Position numbers and translations under genes: made by a program | In this document: piece by piece, positions 9,575 to 18,655 of the stretch | How the letters are laid out: the number at the start of each line of letters is the position of its first letter | Numbering within the stretch: position 1 is the stretch's first letter | The notes under the pieces: model-generated | The model's database searches: none | What the model was told of the DNA's origin: nothing | Seen by the model: only the letters and a program-made list of their open reading frames with translations | From: Chara braunii | Lineage: Eukaryota; Streptophyta; Charophyceae; Charales; Characeae | DNA: 30,444 nucleotides | Assembly: GCA_003427395.1 (NCBI GenBank) | Contig: BFEA01000095.1 | Span: forward strand, 1,149,349-1,179,792 | Direction: 5' to 3'

Positions 9575-10555
9575 CTATCCTACTCCTATCCTCTGGCAGG
9601 CAACGAGAAGCAACTCCATATCGAGGCAACAAAATATAACAAGGCGGAAGTCAGAAAACCAGTTTCCTGTGTTCACCCCCATTCCATCCGCGTCTGCCTG
9701 CAGTATCTCACCCATTATTCTGCTTCCATGGACGTCGCCCCGTCCATCGTTGTTGTTGTTGTTGTCGTCTCCATTATCATCCACATCCATCTGCTGCATC
9801 ACTCCCCTCATGTGGCAGCCGAGGCTGCCGCCTTCCTCATCATCATCATTGTTGTTGTTGTTGTTGTTGTTATTGTTGTTGATGTTGTTGTTATTGTTGT
9901 TGATGTTGTTGTTGTTGTTGTTTTTGTCACCACCGTTATCATCCATGTCCATCTCCGGCATCACACCCTTCATGCTGCTTCCGTGGACGTCGCCCCCGCC
10001 ATCATCACCGTTGTTGTTGTTATTGTTGTTGTCGTTGTCGTTATTGATGTTGATGTTCTCACCCATTTTGCGGATGACGATGTCGGATGCACGGACACCA
10101 CTCTCTGCCCTGCTGTTGCCTTGATCGTCACTGCCACCATCGCTCCCATAATTATTGTTGCTGTTGCTGTTGTTGTTGTTGTTGTTGTTGTCATTGTTGT
10201 TGTTGTTGTTGTTGTTGTAGTTGTTGTTGTTGTTGTTGACGTCTCCATTATCTTCCGCATCCACCTGCAGTATCACTCCCATCATGCTGCAGCCGTGGAC
10301 GTCAACCCCCCCATCATTGTCGTTGTTGACACCATCCCCATCCTTGATGTCCCTGTAGCTGATGTTGTTGCTGTTTTTTGTGTTTTCGCCACAATCATCT
10401 TCACTTGCCAGCAATCCATACTGATACTCCAACTGATTGCGTAAATCTCGCCCCAATGTGAAGAGGGTTCTGCAAGCAGCCAACCTGTCATGATCCACCC
10501 ACGTCCAGTCGATGAAGACTTTGAGTCGGGGATCCGATGTGACGCGCAACCTCAC
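9575..10555 (-). CDS. Asn-tract repeat protein, putative exon
   Basis: The open frame is about 326 codons. The first 60 residues look globular (FIDWTWVDHDRLAACRTLF). The rest has four copies of a peptide of about 21 residues of the form GDVHGS-M-GV----D-DDNGD, separated by Asn tracts of 5 to 15 residues; the third copy is the most diverged (GSLGCHMRGVMQQMD). All copies stay in one frame, which supports translation, although GTT microsatellites change length in threes anyway. No ATG opens the frame: its first codon is GTG, with an in-frame TGA just upstream and a possible splice acceptor (GCACAG) at about 10559, so this may be an internal exon. The antisense frame gives only Val-rich runs. Function unknown. 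Confidence 0.35.
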   Translation of the reverse strand: MRLRVTSDPRLKVFIDWTWVDHDRLAACRTLFTLGRDLRNQLEYQYGLLASEDDCGENTKNSNNISYRDIKDGDGVNNDNDGGVDVHGCSMMGVILQVDAEDNGDVNNNNNNYNNNNNNNNDNNNNNNNSNSNNNYGSDGGSDDQGNSRAESGVRASDIVIRKMGENININNDNDNNNNNNNGDDGGGDVHGSSMKGVMPEMDMDDNGGDKNNNNNNINNNNNNINNNNNNNNNNNDDDEEGGSLGCHMRGVMQQMDVDDNGDDNNNNNDGRGDVHGSRIMGEILQADADGMGVNTGNWFSDFRLVIFCCLDMELLLVACQRIGVG

Positions 10556-10771
10556 GCCCTGTGCTGTCTTTCATTCGAAGTGTGAGTTGTGCGGAAAGAG
10601 GCTCAGAAAAACAGCAAGATGGGTTGTGCCAAGGATTCTTGGAAATTGAGTGTGGGGACACAGACGGAACTGAAATCCCCCCCGTGTTGGTCCGATGAAG
10701 TAAGTCGGTTGCCTTAGCGCGTCGCGGAATGCGCGCGCGGTGTCACGGCGCGAAAAGAGAAAAATCCAAAT

Positions 10772-11311
10772 TCAATCCAAAAAGTATTGTCGAGCTTCCC
10801 ACCGTGCTACGGCCCGTCGTTTAGAGCGGAAGGGCTTCGGCACGCTTCGCGTGTCTCGTTTTCGGATCAAGTCCCGTCGTCGTTCGCTGGTCAGTTCTGA
10901 GTCTGACGTGGAGGGTCGCAGACGCGTGACTCTTTCCTTATGATCGTCCTCACTCTGTATTCGGTAGTGGAATCCCGTCGCTTCGTAGCGATCGAAACGC
11001 TGGCACTCTGTGCACAGAGTTCGAGGCCAATGGGGCGCCACTGCCGTCCACGGAATGACGATCAGTTCGTTAAAGGGGAGCAATATTGAGTAGGGTGGGA
11101 AGTGTGTGTCGATAATAACAAACCCAGCCTCTACNAACCCCGAACAACGGTTTGCCGGAGGGAAGTAGTATTGCCCGCCGATCTGTGCGACAGCTTCTCG
11201 TACGTCCCACTCGCATACACGTGTCCTTTCCTCGTTGTAGGGAAAGGGCCGTGCTGATACGGGAGGTACGGAAGGCTGACGCCCGATCGGAGGGTACTTG
11301 TCAGTCCACAT
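10772..11311 (-). CDS. Uncharacterised protein, family shared with 16339-16743
   Basis: The frame from the ATG at 11311 codes for 179 residues; it is open further upstream, but that part looks like untranslated or intronic sequence. Residues 63-107 resemble residues 67-109 of the plus-strand ORF at 16339: both have GFV-I, F-P-P then LLP, a V-PW-A-AP-WP stretch, and a C-x-x-C pair (C100, C103). About half of these positions are identical although the genes are 5 kb apart on opposite strands. Upstream of the core both have a C-x-W-acidic motif. The last 65 residues are rich in Arg and Lys (SERRRDLIRKRD) and are absent from the other copy. The CxxC could bind metal with partners not identified. 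Codon 59 contains an N (11135). I know no family for it. Confidence 0.5.
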   Translation of the reverse strand: MWTDKYPPIGRQPSVPPVSARPFPYNEERTRVCEWDVREAVAQIGGQYYFPPANRCSGXVEAGFVIIDTHFPPYSILLPFNELIVIPWTAVAPHWPRTLCTECQRFDRYEATGFHYRIQSEDDHKERVTRLRPSTSDSELTSERRRDLIRKRDTRSVPKPFRSKRRAVARWEARQYFLD

Positions 11312-13104
11312 ATCAATCAAGAAAAAGAAAACACTCACGCAATCCCCAGTCAATCCTTTTCTACACGAGAGAGAGGGAGGAAACACTCATCAGTTTAATC
11401 GTGCATGTAACTAACGGACTGGCTCGCGGCTCAGGTTTAGTGAGCTAACGCGATGTAGATCCGAGGCGCCTTGTTTCTCGAGGCCGCCCCGTGGCTCGGG
11501 TGCTGAGGTCGTGCAACATAAGGCAGATGGCATGCGCAGTACCTTCAAAGCTACAAATCTAAACACTCTTGCATTCTCGAACAAAATCCCGACAACAATC
11601 GTCTAATCAACTTCAAAGAGAAGGACGCATACTTCCATACATACATTCACTGTGGAAGGTGCGAAAATGAGATATGAGGCAAAAGATGGATCACTGAATA
11701 ATGCACACGCATCCACCGTTCACAAGACAAGAAGGCGGGGTCCTTGCATAGGGGGACTACCCGGGAAACTAATGGAAGAGTTCCGGAAGAAGTTTTTGTA
11801 CACAGGAACAGCATGCAGACTCATTTCCATTTGAGAGCGAGAGGGAGAGAGAGAGAGAGAAAGACACTTCATCATTCAAACATAGAGGAGAGAAGAGAAG
11901 GGGACGAGATCAAAAAGGCAATGTTCGGCGTTGCCGCCGCATGCTCACACCAGAGATGAAGATCCACAACAACAAAGGCGCATTCGCCGTAGATTCCAAC
12001 ATGGCCCCCAGGCCAATCACTCACTCAACTCCAATCATCGATCCTCATACCCGCACCGACGATCCCGGTCGTCGCGTGCTAACTCCCACCACTGCGATCA
12101 TCACCCCGCTGACGTAAACTCTGCGTGGTTCGCCCCGATCCCACAGTCCGTCGTGGCGATCAAGCGCGCAACCGGTCAGCCTATCGTCAACCCGACAGGA
12201 ATTTCCGACTCGCACCAAATACTCTGCCTAGCCACTGCTTCCCGGAAGATGGCTTGAGAGTCGAGAACGTAAGAGAGGTTTGCGGGCGCGCTTGCGGAAT
12301 TTGTAGTAGCGAGGAGGGAGGCAAGGGAAGGAGAATGCAGGGGGAAAGTCGAAGTGTAAGAGGAGAAGCAGGAGGAGAAAACTTTGAGAGGAGCGTTTGG
12401 CGGAAGACATGTTGATGCTTCGAAACTCCAGATTAACCAATCAGACTCGTCGCGCGATAGGCAGATCCTACCATACCCCGCGTCTGATTGGTGGGCGATA
12501 GTAATCGAAGGATTGACCGGACTTCACGAGCTTTGCTCAGAGAGAAGAAAAGGCGCGAGAAGTAGCGCAAGACGGGTCCAAGATTCAGATGATCAAGAAA
12601 GGGGAAATGGGCGCGCATAGATCTGAGCAGGAGAGAGAAAGGGAGGGAGAAAAACAGTTACGAGGAGAGAGGAGGAGAAGTGGGAAGGAAAAAGGAGCGC
12701 GGGAGAGAGCGATGCGGGGGACAGAGAGGAGAAAGCTTTTGCATGTGTGGCACCGTCAACAAAAAGAACAAAAGAAAAAGGCACCGAAACAGTTACAGCT
12801 CGCCTACGTCCTAAACCAATTCAAAATTGAAATCACCATATCCACGCGCGAAAGAGCAGCGCGGGAAAAGAAAGTCCTACGCCTATTTGTATCCTTGCAA
12901 AATTCCGAGAGTTTTCCCCGACGCGACCGAGAACATTCACACACAAAAAGGACACGTCGAAGTTCCGCTTATCCCGGAAATCCCAATTGTCGGGCCCAAT
13001 TCCTAGTGCGCTTGCTAAGGCGCACGTAAATTCCCAAGTATTTCCTGAATTGCAAAAGGAAAAAGTCGAACCCGGGAATCGAAAAGGCCGTTGAAAACGC
13101 GGCA
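11312..13104. other. Gene-free stretch, purine-rich in part
   Basis: No protein or RNA gene could be supported. Holdings are a (GA)n-like run at 11835-11860, purine-rich sequence between 12300 and 12740, CpG-containing sequence near 12280, and a pair of inverted CCAAT boxes at 12436-12492. The longest frames (for example 12589-13029) have low-complexity Arg/Glu/Lys content that follows base composition and are not taken as genes. It may include the promoter of the minus-strand ORF at 11311. Confidence 0.4.
12436..12492. promoter_or_regulatory. Inverted pair of CCAAT boxes
   Basis: ACCAATCAGAC at 12436-12446 faces its exact complement GTCTGATTGGT at 12482-12492, an 11-bp perfect inverted repeat spaced by 35 bp that contains CGTCGCGCGA. 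CCAAT boxes are bound by NF-Y in eukaryotic promoters. Whether this is a promoter is inference; no transcript is evident nearby. Confidence 0.3.
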
Positions 13105-13111
13105 CCCAAAA

Positions 13112-13441
13112 TCAAGAAAATGAAACAGGGGTTTTCATGGGGTTGATATGATACAAAAAGGAGGGGTACGAAAGATGACACGGGTTCAGGAAGTAGTTCG
13201 TCACAGGCCCCTCCTCCAGCTCCAACAAGATGTCTAAGAACTTCTGAACCCTATCTTCCAGCCATAGGTCCATCGAGATCACTCCCCCATTGATCTCCCC
13301 CCCTTCTTGCTGCCGCTGCATAGGCAACCCCACAATCGTCTGTATCTGCTTGCATCCCTCCGCCAGTGTGGTAATCCATTCTTCTGCTTGATATTGTAGC
13401 TTCGCTACCAAATCCTTCTCCCCCCCCATTAGCTGCGCCAC
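13112..13441 (-). CDS. Unrecognised short coding-like frame
   Basis: A frame of about 109 codons whose first 80 residues have normal protein-like composition and amphipathic helical spacing (LQYQAEEWITTLAEGCKQIQ, then WLEDRVQKFLDILLELEEG). It begins without ATG at the 5' border of the frame; the first Met is five codons in. It could be an exon, a fragment of a retroelement gag-like protein, or chance. The C-terminal third (YPSFLYHINPMKTPVSFS) looks like read-through into non-coding sequence. No neighbour supports a role. Confidence 0.25.
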   Translation of the reverse strand: MAQLMGGEKDLVAKLQYQAEEWITTLAEGCKQIQTIVGLPMQRQQEGGEINGGVISMDLWLEDRVQKFLDILLELEEGPVTNYFLNPCHLSYPSFLYHINPMKTPVSFS

Positions 13442-13831
13442 TCACATAGTTCTACTGAAACCCTTGTAATCCCATGGCTGGTGCTACCCCTGCTAACGTG
13501 TCACGGAACGTCAGTGTCTCCAAACAACAGACTCCACGTGGCCTCAAGCCACTTCACACCTATCGGGCACGTGCGCAGGCCCAGCAGCTGGAGAGCTGCT
13601 CTCCCCAGGTGCTAGTCGAGCCGGGTTGACCGGGGCCTACCGGTCCGCCGGCGTCGGGGCGCTAGCACTAGTGCAGTTTCGCCTCCGGCGGAGGGCCATG
13701 GTTCTAAAAATGGGCAGTTGCGCCACTTGTACTGTTCCAGATGGCATGGACAAGACACTCCGTGTAGATTTAGGGGGATGGCTGCCCCCTCCTCGATCCA
13801 AGATTCTCCTAACCCCCTAAAACACTCCCTC

Positions 13832-13904
13832 TTTTTTTTTTTTAACCCAAGCTCCGATTTATTCGTGGAGAGCAGCACGGGCTGGGAACTCGGGCCAGCA
13901 TCCC
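13832..13904 (-). mobile_element. R1 retroposon copy c, diverged
   Basis: Twelve T (13832-13843) are followed after seven bases by a diverged R1 core at 13851-13904 (GCTCCGATTTATTCGTGGAG, ending CGGGCCAGCATCCC). The close spacing of T-run and core supports the view that the core belongs to a poly(A)-tailed retroposon. Confidence 0.5.
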
Positions 13905-13959
13905 ACCTTATGAGAATTACAAACAGAATGTGTTATAGGGGCCATTACCTGGCTTTGGC

Positions 13960-14149
13960 TTAAACCGCTGGTACACGGACCCAGTCTTGCAGAAATTTTT
14001 GTTGCCACAAGCAAAACTCGGAGGCAGAAAGTTTTTGTCGCCATAAAGGCGGTGAGGCCCTCCGTTAAAAATAAAATTGGCGGCCTGCGAAGTGGTGCGG
14101 GTTTCATGCTGACACCCGCAGGCTGATATGTGGTGTACTGGTGCTTTAA
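13960..14149. mobile_element. TTAA-flanked MITE, 190 bp
   Basis: The element lies between TTAA at 13960-13963 and at 14146-14149. Its ends are imperfect inverted repeats (ACCGCTGGTACAC on the left; complement AGCACCAGTACAC on the right). Read on the minus strand it aligns through most of its length with 17304-17501: both contain CTTGTGGC-ACAA, then CAAG-CTGGG-CCGTGTAC near one end. No coding capacity. Confidence 0.65.
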
Positions 14150-16327
14150 CAGTCACAAAGTCTCAAACCATACGCTATTCAGCTTGACTATACCAAGGCT
14201 CACCTGTCCGGCCGACAGCGCTGCACCTTGGACCCTCCCAGTAGCTTGTATGAGATGAAGAAGGGTTGTCAGACCAGGATGCATTTTGGTTCTCCATTGG
14301 AATAACGAGCTAAGTGACATCTTCTCGGGTCTCCTTACTACCCTTTATAACACAGCCTGGTGCTTTTATAACAATGCTCGCTCCCTGCCTCAAACTCTTA
14401 CTTCTCAGCAGCAGGTCTCTTTGAGCAACCGTCCTATGCCGTGACTTCCTCACTGTCTCTCCTGACGCCTTAGGTAGGCTCCTTATCAATGCTAAATGAT
14501 TCTTCCCTTGGAAGATTCGGAGGGTCAGTCATACAAAAAGAGGATCTAGGTACAATCCGAAGCCTATCCAAAGCCAGCTTATACAGATTCCGATCTGCTA
14601 GCATGGTACTATACTGAGTCTCAGGATGTTACACGATGTAGACTCTCAACTTGAGAAGGTTGGTTGGCTATGGCGAGGCTCATTTCTCCCATTGGCTGGG
14701 TTCAATATCGGTTCGGGTTCTCGACTGGTTGGTCATTGAGCTAGCGTTGTGACGAGCCACTTTCTGTAACGCGCGATTTTCTGCGCAGTTGCAACGAGGG
14801 GTCCTAAGCTGGGAAGGTTGGGCCAATTACGGAAAACCGGGATCGGTGGAAAATTGCATCAGTACCCTTGCTTTTTCGTCCTTTTCGTCTCTTCTTTTCA
14901 TGTGGCTGGGTGTGTCCTGGGATGGCTGGTTAATTGATTGGTCGGCTGAATGGCTGGCGCGTCACCACGCGCGCGATTAATAAGTGTTGACGTCGGTTTC
15001 GATCTTTTGAGCGCGGACATCGCGCAGGAATTTGCTTCGTTCTTTTTGAATTTTCTTTCGAGTCTTTTTCGAATTTTGTCGAGCCCCCGATGGCTCTCGG
15101 AATTTCGGACTTCCTCCCCCCCCCCCCCTGAAATTCGTGCTTTTTGCTTTTCCGCATTAGATAGGAATTTAGGAATTCAGTAATTAGGATTTTCTTGCCG
15201 CGCGGCGCCTTTTTGTCTACGCGCTTCTTCATGCGGCTGCAACGGTACTCTGATTAATGGGCGCCCTTAATCGTGTGAGTAACTGTAATTACGGGGCGGG
15301 CGCCATCGTAACTGTATCTCTCTTCTTGCACTTCGTCTCTCCCGCCCTTCCTCTCTTTCTTTTGCTGAAATTTTTGTAAGTCGCGGCTTGTATGCTCGGA
15401 TCGATGCGTGGAGAAGGGCTATGTCCCCCACGCCGCGGCCCGATCATATAGAGCGCAGGCACTCCCTCTCTAATCCCCGCTCTAAGTCCTGGTAATTCCG
15501 TGTTCTATGTGCATGCATGCACGCTATAAATTTCGGCTGCATGATGGTGCCGAACGTGCGGGATTGACGTGGGCCACGACGGACTATGGGCACGGGCGAA
15601 TCTGACGGGTGCGGGAGGACTAAGCGGGGTGACAACTTCGTGGGTTGGTGCGTGACGACGGACTGTCCGCATCGGAGGAGGGAGAGAGAGAGGAGAGAGT
15701 TGAGGTCGAGGGACGCGGATTTGCTGTTTCTTTGTCTCCTCCCCCTCTTCATCTGTGTATATACATTTTGATTGCGGCTCCGGGCGGTTGCTCGTTCTTG
15801 TTTTCGTCTCGGCTTTCTGGAATCTGGACTTGGGTTTCTACTCACACTTGTCTTTGCGATTTCCGTCTCGATTGCATTAGGTGTATGATTACTGAATGTA
15901 TGGATGTATGGATGTTATGCCTGCTTGTCTATCTTTTGCTGAAAATCCTTGTCCTTGCTTTTGTTTGTGTCGAATCTTCGCCTGCACCTGATGCAGTTGT
16001 AAATGGGATAAAAATTTTGCCCCGATAGCGATTTTGTTCTCGTTTTTGCTTGTCTCACGATTGGATTGTGGTGTGGTTGCATCTCGCATAACCGAAAACT
16101 ACGGAGCAATTAGACGACCCGATGTCGGGCCACGCGAACGCTGCGCGAGGACACGTGTAAGCGCGATCCGAATCGTGCCCTTACACGCATCCCCGTGCGT
16201 TGATTCGCCCACCCAAAAAGATTCGCGGCGGAACCGTCACCCCGTACGAGCACGGAGAGGCGCAACTAAGTTCGCCTGTCCTGCACGTGCTCGCACGCGG
16301 AGACGATAACCCGGCCAGAGTTATCCC
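14150..16327. other. Gene-free stretch
   Basis: No gene could be supported. The sequence includes a 14-15 base C-run at about 15115-15129, GC-rich CpG-containing blocks (14940-15020, 15180-15310, 16110-16310) that look promoter-like, and frames with no recognisable protein. The block before 16327 is the likely 5' flank of the ORF at 16339. Confidence 0.4.
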
Positions 16328-16342
16328 ATGATGACACCATGA
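16328..16342 (+). promoter_or_regulatory. Four-codon upstream ORF overlapping the next start by ATGA
   Basis: ATG ATG ACA CCA TGA ends by overlapping the ATG at 16339 in the sequence ATGA. If the transcript starts upstream, ribosomes would meet this mini-ORF first, which could lower translation of the ORF at 16339 or allow stop-start reinitiation. This is inferred from sequence only. Confidence 0.3.
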
Positions 16343-16743
16343 CGCGATCTTGGAGCTCAGACTCATCCTACGACCCGGATTACTTCACCCCTTGGATAAA
16401 CGAACTCCTAAGACTGCGATACCCCTGTCACACGGAGAATCGACTGTGTCCATGGGAATTCCACTGCGCCACCTCTAGCGACCCCCGGTGCTCTGATTTC
16501 TCTTCCCCCGACCATACCTACTATTTCATCCACCCGGGATTTGTCGTCATCACCGCCAGCTTCCCTCCTTTTCGCTTTCTTCTCCCGTATCATCAACTCA
16601 GCGTCGTTCCGTGGCCGGCCATAGCCCCCTATTGGCCCAGCACGCCTTGCGGGAATTGCCGACGTAGTGGCGAACGGAGAACCCCGGAATTCCGAAGGCC
16701 CAACCCAAATACACAGCGGCCTGCGCCACGTGGCGGCACCTGA
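16339..16743 (+). CDS. Uncharacterised protein, family shared with 10772-11311
   Basis: The frame codes for 134 residues from the ATG at 16339. Residues 67-109 are the conserved core also found in the minus-strand ORF at 10772-11311: GFVVI, SFPPF, LLPYHQL, VVPWPAIAPYWP and a C-x-x-C pair (C104, C107) followed by basic residues. An upstream LCPWEFHC matches C-x-W in the other copy, with two more Cys (C43, C51) that could add metal ligands. The N-terminus is Ser/Asp/Tyr-rich and not conserved. Conservation of protein pattern between two copies with different DNA suggests past selection on a real protein. I recognise no known family, signal peptide or membrane segment. It could be a single exon. 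Confidence 0.5.
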   Translation: MTRSWSSDSSYDPDYFTPWINELLRLRYPCHTENRLCPWEFHCATSSDPRCSDFSSPDHTYYFIHPGFVVITASFPPFRFLLPYHQLSVVPWPAIAPYWPSTPCGNCRRSGERRTPEFRRPNPNTQRPAPRGGT

Positions 16744-17303
16744 CGGCCCAACTTTTCGGGACCGCCTCCGCCGCGGAGGGACTTCCCTGCAAACTGTCGC
16801 CCACAGTACCCCGGTCCGATCGGGCCTTGAGTCCCTTGCGCACACACCCCTTATTCGCCTATTGCACTTATACCCCTAAGACTCCCCCACTTTCCCAAAA
16901 ATCCTTTTCGCACCCCTTTTCGCACTTCCAGGCCCACATCCCACTCCGATCAGGAAGTCGCGCTGGGCGTGAGGTTAGGGCGTCACAGCGTACTGCTGCA
17001 GCAGTGCTGCTCAACAGTTACAAACGACTGGCTTTATTTTAACGAAGACCCCTAGAAAGTGTTTCGTTGTGAGAAGTATGCCCCAAACATTTAGACCTCT
17101 CCTAGCGTTCGGTAGACACATGATCAAGACCAACTCAAAGGTGAGGGATAACGGGCGCTAGCTATGAGAGGATAAGAATCAACTAATCTTAAGCTATGGA
17201 GCTATGGCTGCCTTTCCTCTGTATTCTAACAGCCACAAACATTTACGCTCTGAGTATGATGGTTAGATCCGTCGGTTCCAGGACCTGGTGAAAAATGTTG
17301 GGC
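16744..17303. other. Gene-free stretch
   Basis: No gene seen. The phrase AACAGYYACAAA occurs here near 17013 and 17229 and also at 14148, next to other repeats, hinting at a further short repeat family that I could not delimit. Confidence 0.35.
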
Positions 17304-17501
17304 TTAAAGCACCTGGTCCAGTATATGGGCACCTGGGACGCAGGCCTCACACCCCAAATTCTGGAGGCACAAAGCGAAACCACGACCGCCGATCCAATTT
17401 ATCAATGGTGGTCCCGGCGTTTGACATTCCGGCCTCGTTTTCTTGTGGCGACAAGTTTCGGACTGCAAGGCTGGGGCCGTGTACTTGACAATGTGGTTTA
17501 A
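17304..17501. mobile_element. TTAA-flanked MITE, 198 bp, related to 13960-14149
   Basis: TTAA at 17304-17307 and 17498-17501 border a sequence that aligns with the reverse complement of 13960-14149. Shared stretches include TTAAAGCACC at one end and CTTGTGGCGACAA, then GGGCCGTGTAC, at the other. The right TTAA is shared with the start of the next element. Confidence 0.6.
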
Positions 17502-17796
17502 ACCACCATTACTTGGCCCAGCTATCGGCCGTGGAAAAAAAAAGAGTAGAAATGTTTCTAGTCCGATCATGAATTTGGGCGGTCCTGTAGTTTCTAAAAT
17601 CGTGGCGCATTAAACCACCAGTACTTGGGCACTGCGCGCCGCACCGGCCGCACCTTTTTTGAAGCGGCGCGGGCTGTTGATACGATTTATCGACGGCCCG
17701 CCGGTAGCGAAATTCTCGTAGCGTTAACGCTAAGGCGTCGCCCAAGTACTGGTGGTTTAACAGGCACGACTCTAGGAAGTACTGGTGTTTTAAGGT
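17498..17796. mobile_element. Older TTAA-type element, interrupted by a younger MITE
   Basis: The left end (TTAAACCACCATTACTTGGCCC at 17498) and the right end (AAGTACTGGTGTTTTAA up to 17794) are diverged inverted repeats of the same type as the MITE at 17610-17760, which lies inside. A second copy of the right part of this element, lacking the inner MITE, follows at 17835-17908. The right border runs into a sequencing adapter, so the outer limit is uncertain. Confidence 0.5.
17610..17760. mobile_element. MITE with perfect 21-bp inverted ends and TTAA target site
   Basis: Positions 17610-17630 and 17740-17760 are exact reverse complements over 21 bases, reading TTAA then ACCACCAGTACTTGGGC. 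Counting TTAA as the duplicated target, the element is 143 bp between target copies with 17-bp terminal repeats. Its interior is GC-rich with no coding frame. The sequence at 17835-17908 shows the same surroundings with a single TTAA (17870-17873), the empty site. TTAA targets are typical of piggyBac-type transposases, but the class is inferred only. Confidence 0.85.
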
Positions 17797-17834
17797 CTGT
17801 CTCTTATACACATCTAGATGTGTATAAGAGACAG
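17797..17834. other. Nextera mate-pair junction adapter (artefact)
   Basis: CTGTCTCTTATACACATCT is followed directly by its reverse complement, 38 bases in all. This is two transposase mosaic ends joined, as used in Nextera mate-pair libraries. It is not genomic. The sequence on either side was brought together by library circularisation and should not be treated as contiguous. Confidence 0.97.
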
Positions 17835-17908
17835 CCACTAGCCCGTACGTTTCCTCAAATCATGGCACGTTAACAGGCACGACTCTAGGAAGTACTGGTG
17901 TTTTAAGG
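17835..17908. repeat. Copy of the older element with an empty TTAA site
   Basis: From the adapter on, the sequence GTACGTTTCCTCAAATCATGG, then CACG-TTAA-CAGGCACGACTCTAGG, parallels 17587-17613 plus 17757-17780 with the 17610-17760 MITE absent. From TTAACAGGCACGACT to TTTTAAGGT the two copies are identical. Confidence 0.75.
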
Positions 17909-18014
17909 TGAAAGTTTGGAAGACGCTTAGGTCCTTTCTGCTTGTTGGAAAAAGGCTGTGGTCCCTACTAGAGGGGGCGGTATGAGCAGCCTCCGCTTGT
18001 AAGGTCTGTTTGCC

Positions 18015-18075
18015 GCTCCATCTATTGGCAGGGAGTTACACCTGCTGGAAAACGGGTCCAGGGGTCTAGCGTCCC
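18015..18075 (-). repeat. R1 core copy d
   Basis: CTCCATCTATTGGCAGGGAG opens this copy; it ends GGTCTAGCGTCCC, with an eight-base internal insertion (GGTCCAGGGGTCTAGC). No T-run lies just upstream, so it may be truncated or rearranged near the adapter join. Confidence 0.65.
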
Positions 18076-18215
18076 TTACACGAAAGACGCTTAGGTTGAC
18101 AGATTGTTGCAGACATCTCGTGCTGATTCACTATACTCTTCACTCAGGTCTGTTTTTTTTTTTTTTGGGACGTTTTTTTTTTTTTTTTCCCCCGATACAA
18201 GTACAGACCATTCCT

Positions 18216-18319
18216 AGCTAATGCCTATCAGCCTTGGGCATTGGGCCCTTGTAAAAAAATAAAGAGAAGCTAATGCCTATCAGCCTTGGGCATTGGGCCC
18301 TTATAAAAAAATAAAGAGA
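18216..18319. repeat. Tandem duplication, 52-bp unit
   Basis: Units 18216-18267 and 18268-18319 differ by about one base (AGCTAATGCCTATCAGCC, ending with an A-rich AAATAAAGAGA). The second unit directly precedes a long inverted repeat. Confidence 0.85.
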
Positions 18320-18321
18320 AA

Positions 18322-18473
18322 ACTACGGCGCAGTCAGGGATTGAGTTTGTAATTGCACTTGAGGCAAAAGGGCCGTTAATGCTGAATGTATACGAAGGTC
18401 GCGTGGGGGTGTGTTGTATTCGCGGGATTGCCTGAAGTGGAATTACAAACTGTTTTCGTGACTGCGCCGAAGT
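18322..18473. mobile_element. Long hairpin, 46-bp arms
   Basis: Arms 18322-18367 and 18428-18473 are reverse complements at roughly 38 of 46 positions (GGCGCAGTCA and AGTTTGTAATT are shared), around a 60-base loop. It is flanked on both sides by AAAATAAA-type sequence. A foldback MITE is the likeliest reading; a transcribed small-RNA hairpin is possible. Confidence 0.6.
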
Positions 18474-18655
18474 TACCCCAAAAATAAAATAAAAAATGCC
18501 TATGTAGTAAGTACGTCGTTCAAAAGACATGTTTCAGCTTTGCTGGCTCACAAAGTGATTTTAGGAATTCCAGAGGTACTTTCACTGGCTTATTCTTCTC
18601 CTACCTGACACGATGCACATCAAACTGTGTATTTGCATTTTAAAACTACTTTACA

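Noticed and set aside
9728-10444. 238-codon plus-strand frame rich in Val
   Set aside because: It is the antisense of GTT microsatellites; the opposite frame has a structured repeat and is the better candidate.
12589-13029. 146-codon plus-strand frame
   Set aside because: Arg/Glu/Lys runs follow purine-rich DNA; no domain and no supporting neighbour.
13474-13629. 51-codon frame starting CCATGGCT
   Set aside because: The start context is good, but the protein is short, of no known type and has no second copy to support it.
15444-15845. 133-codon minus-strand frame
   Set aside because: Biased composition, no recognisable motif, lies in CpG-rich non-coding sequence.
14150-17290. LTR retrotransposon ends marked by AACAGYYACAAA
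   Set aside because: Three short matches only; no paired long terminal repeats, primer-binding site or gag-pol similarity could be found.
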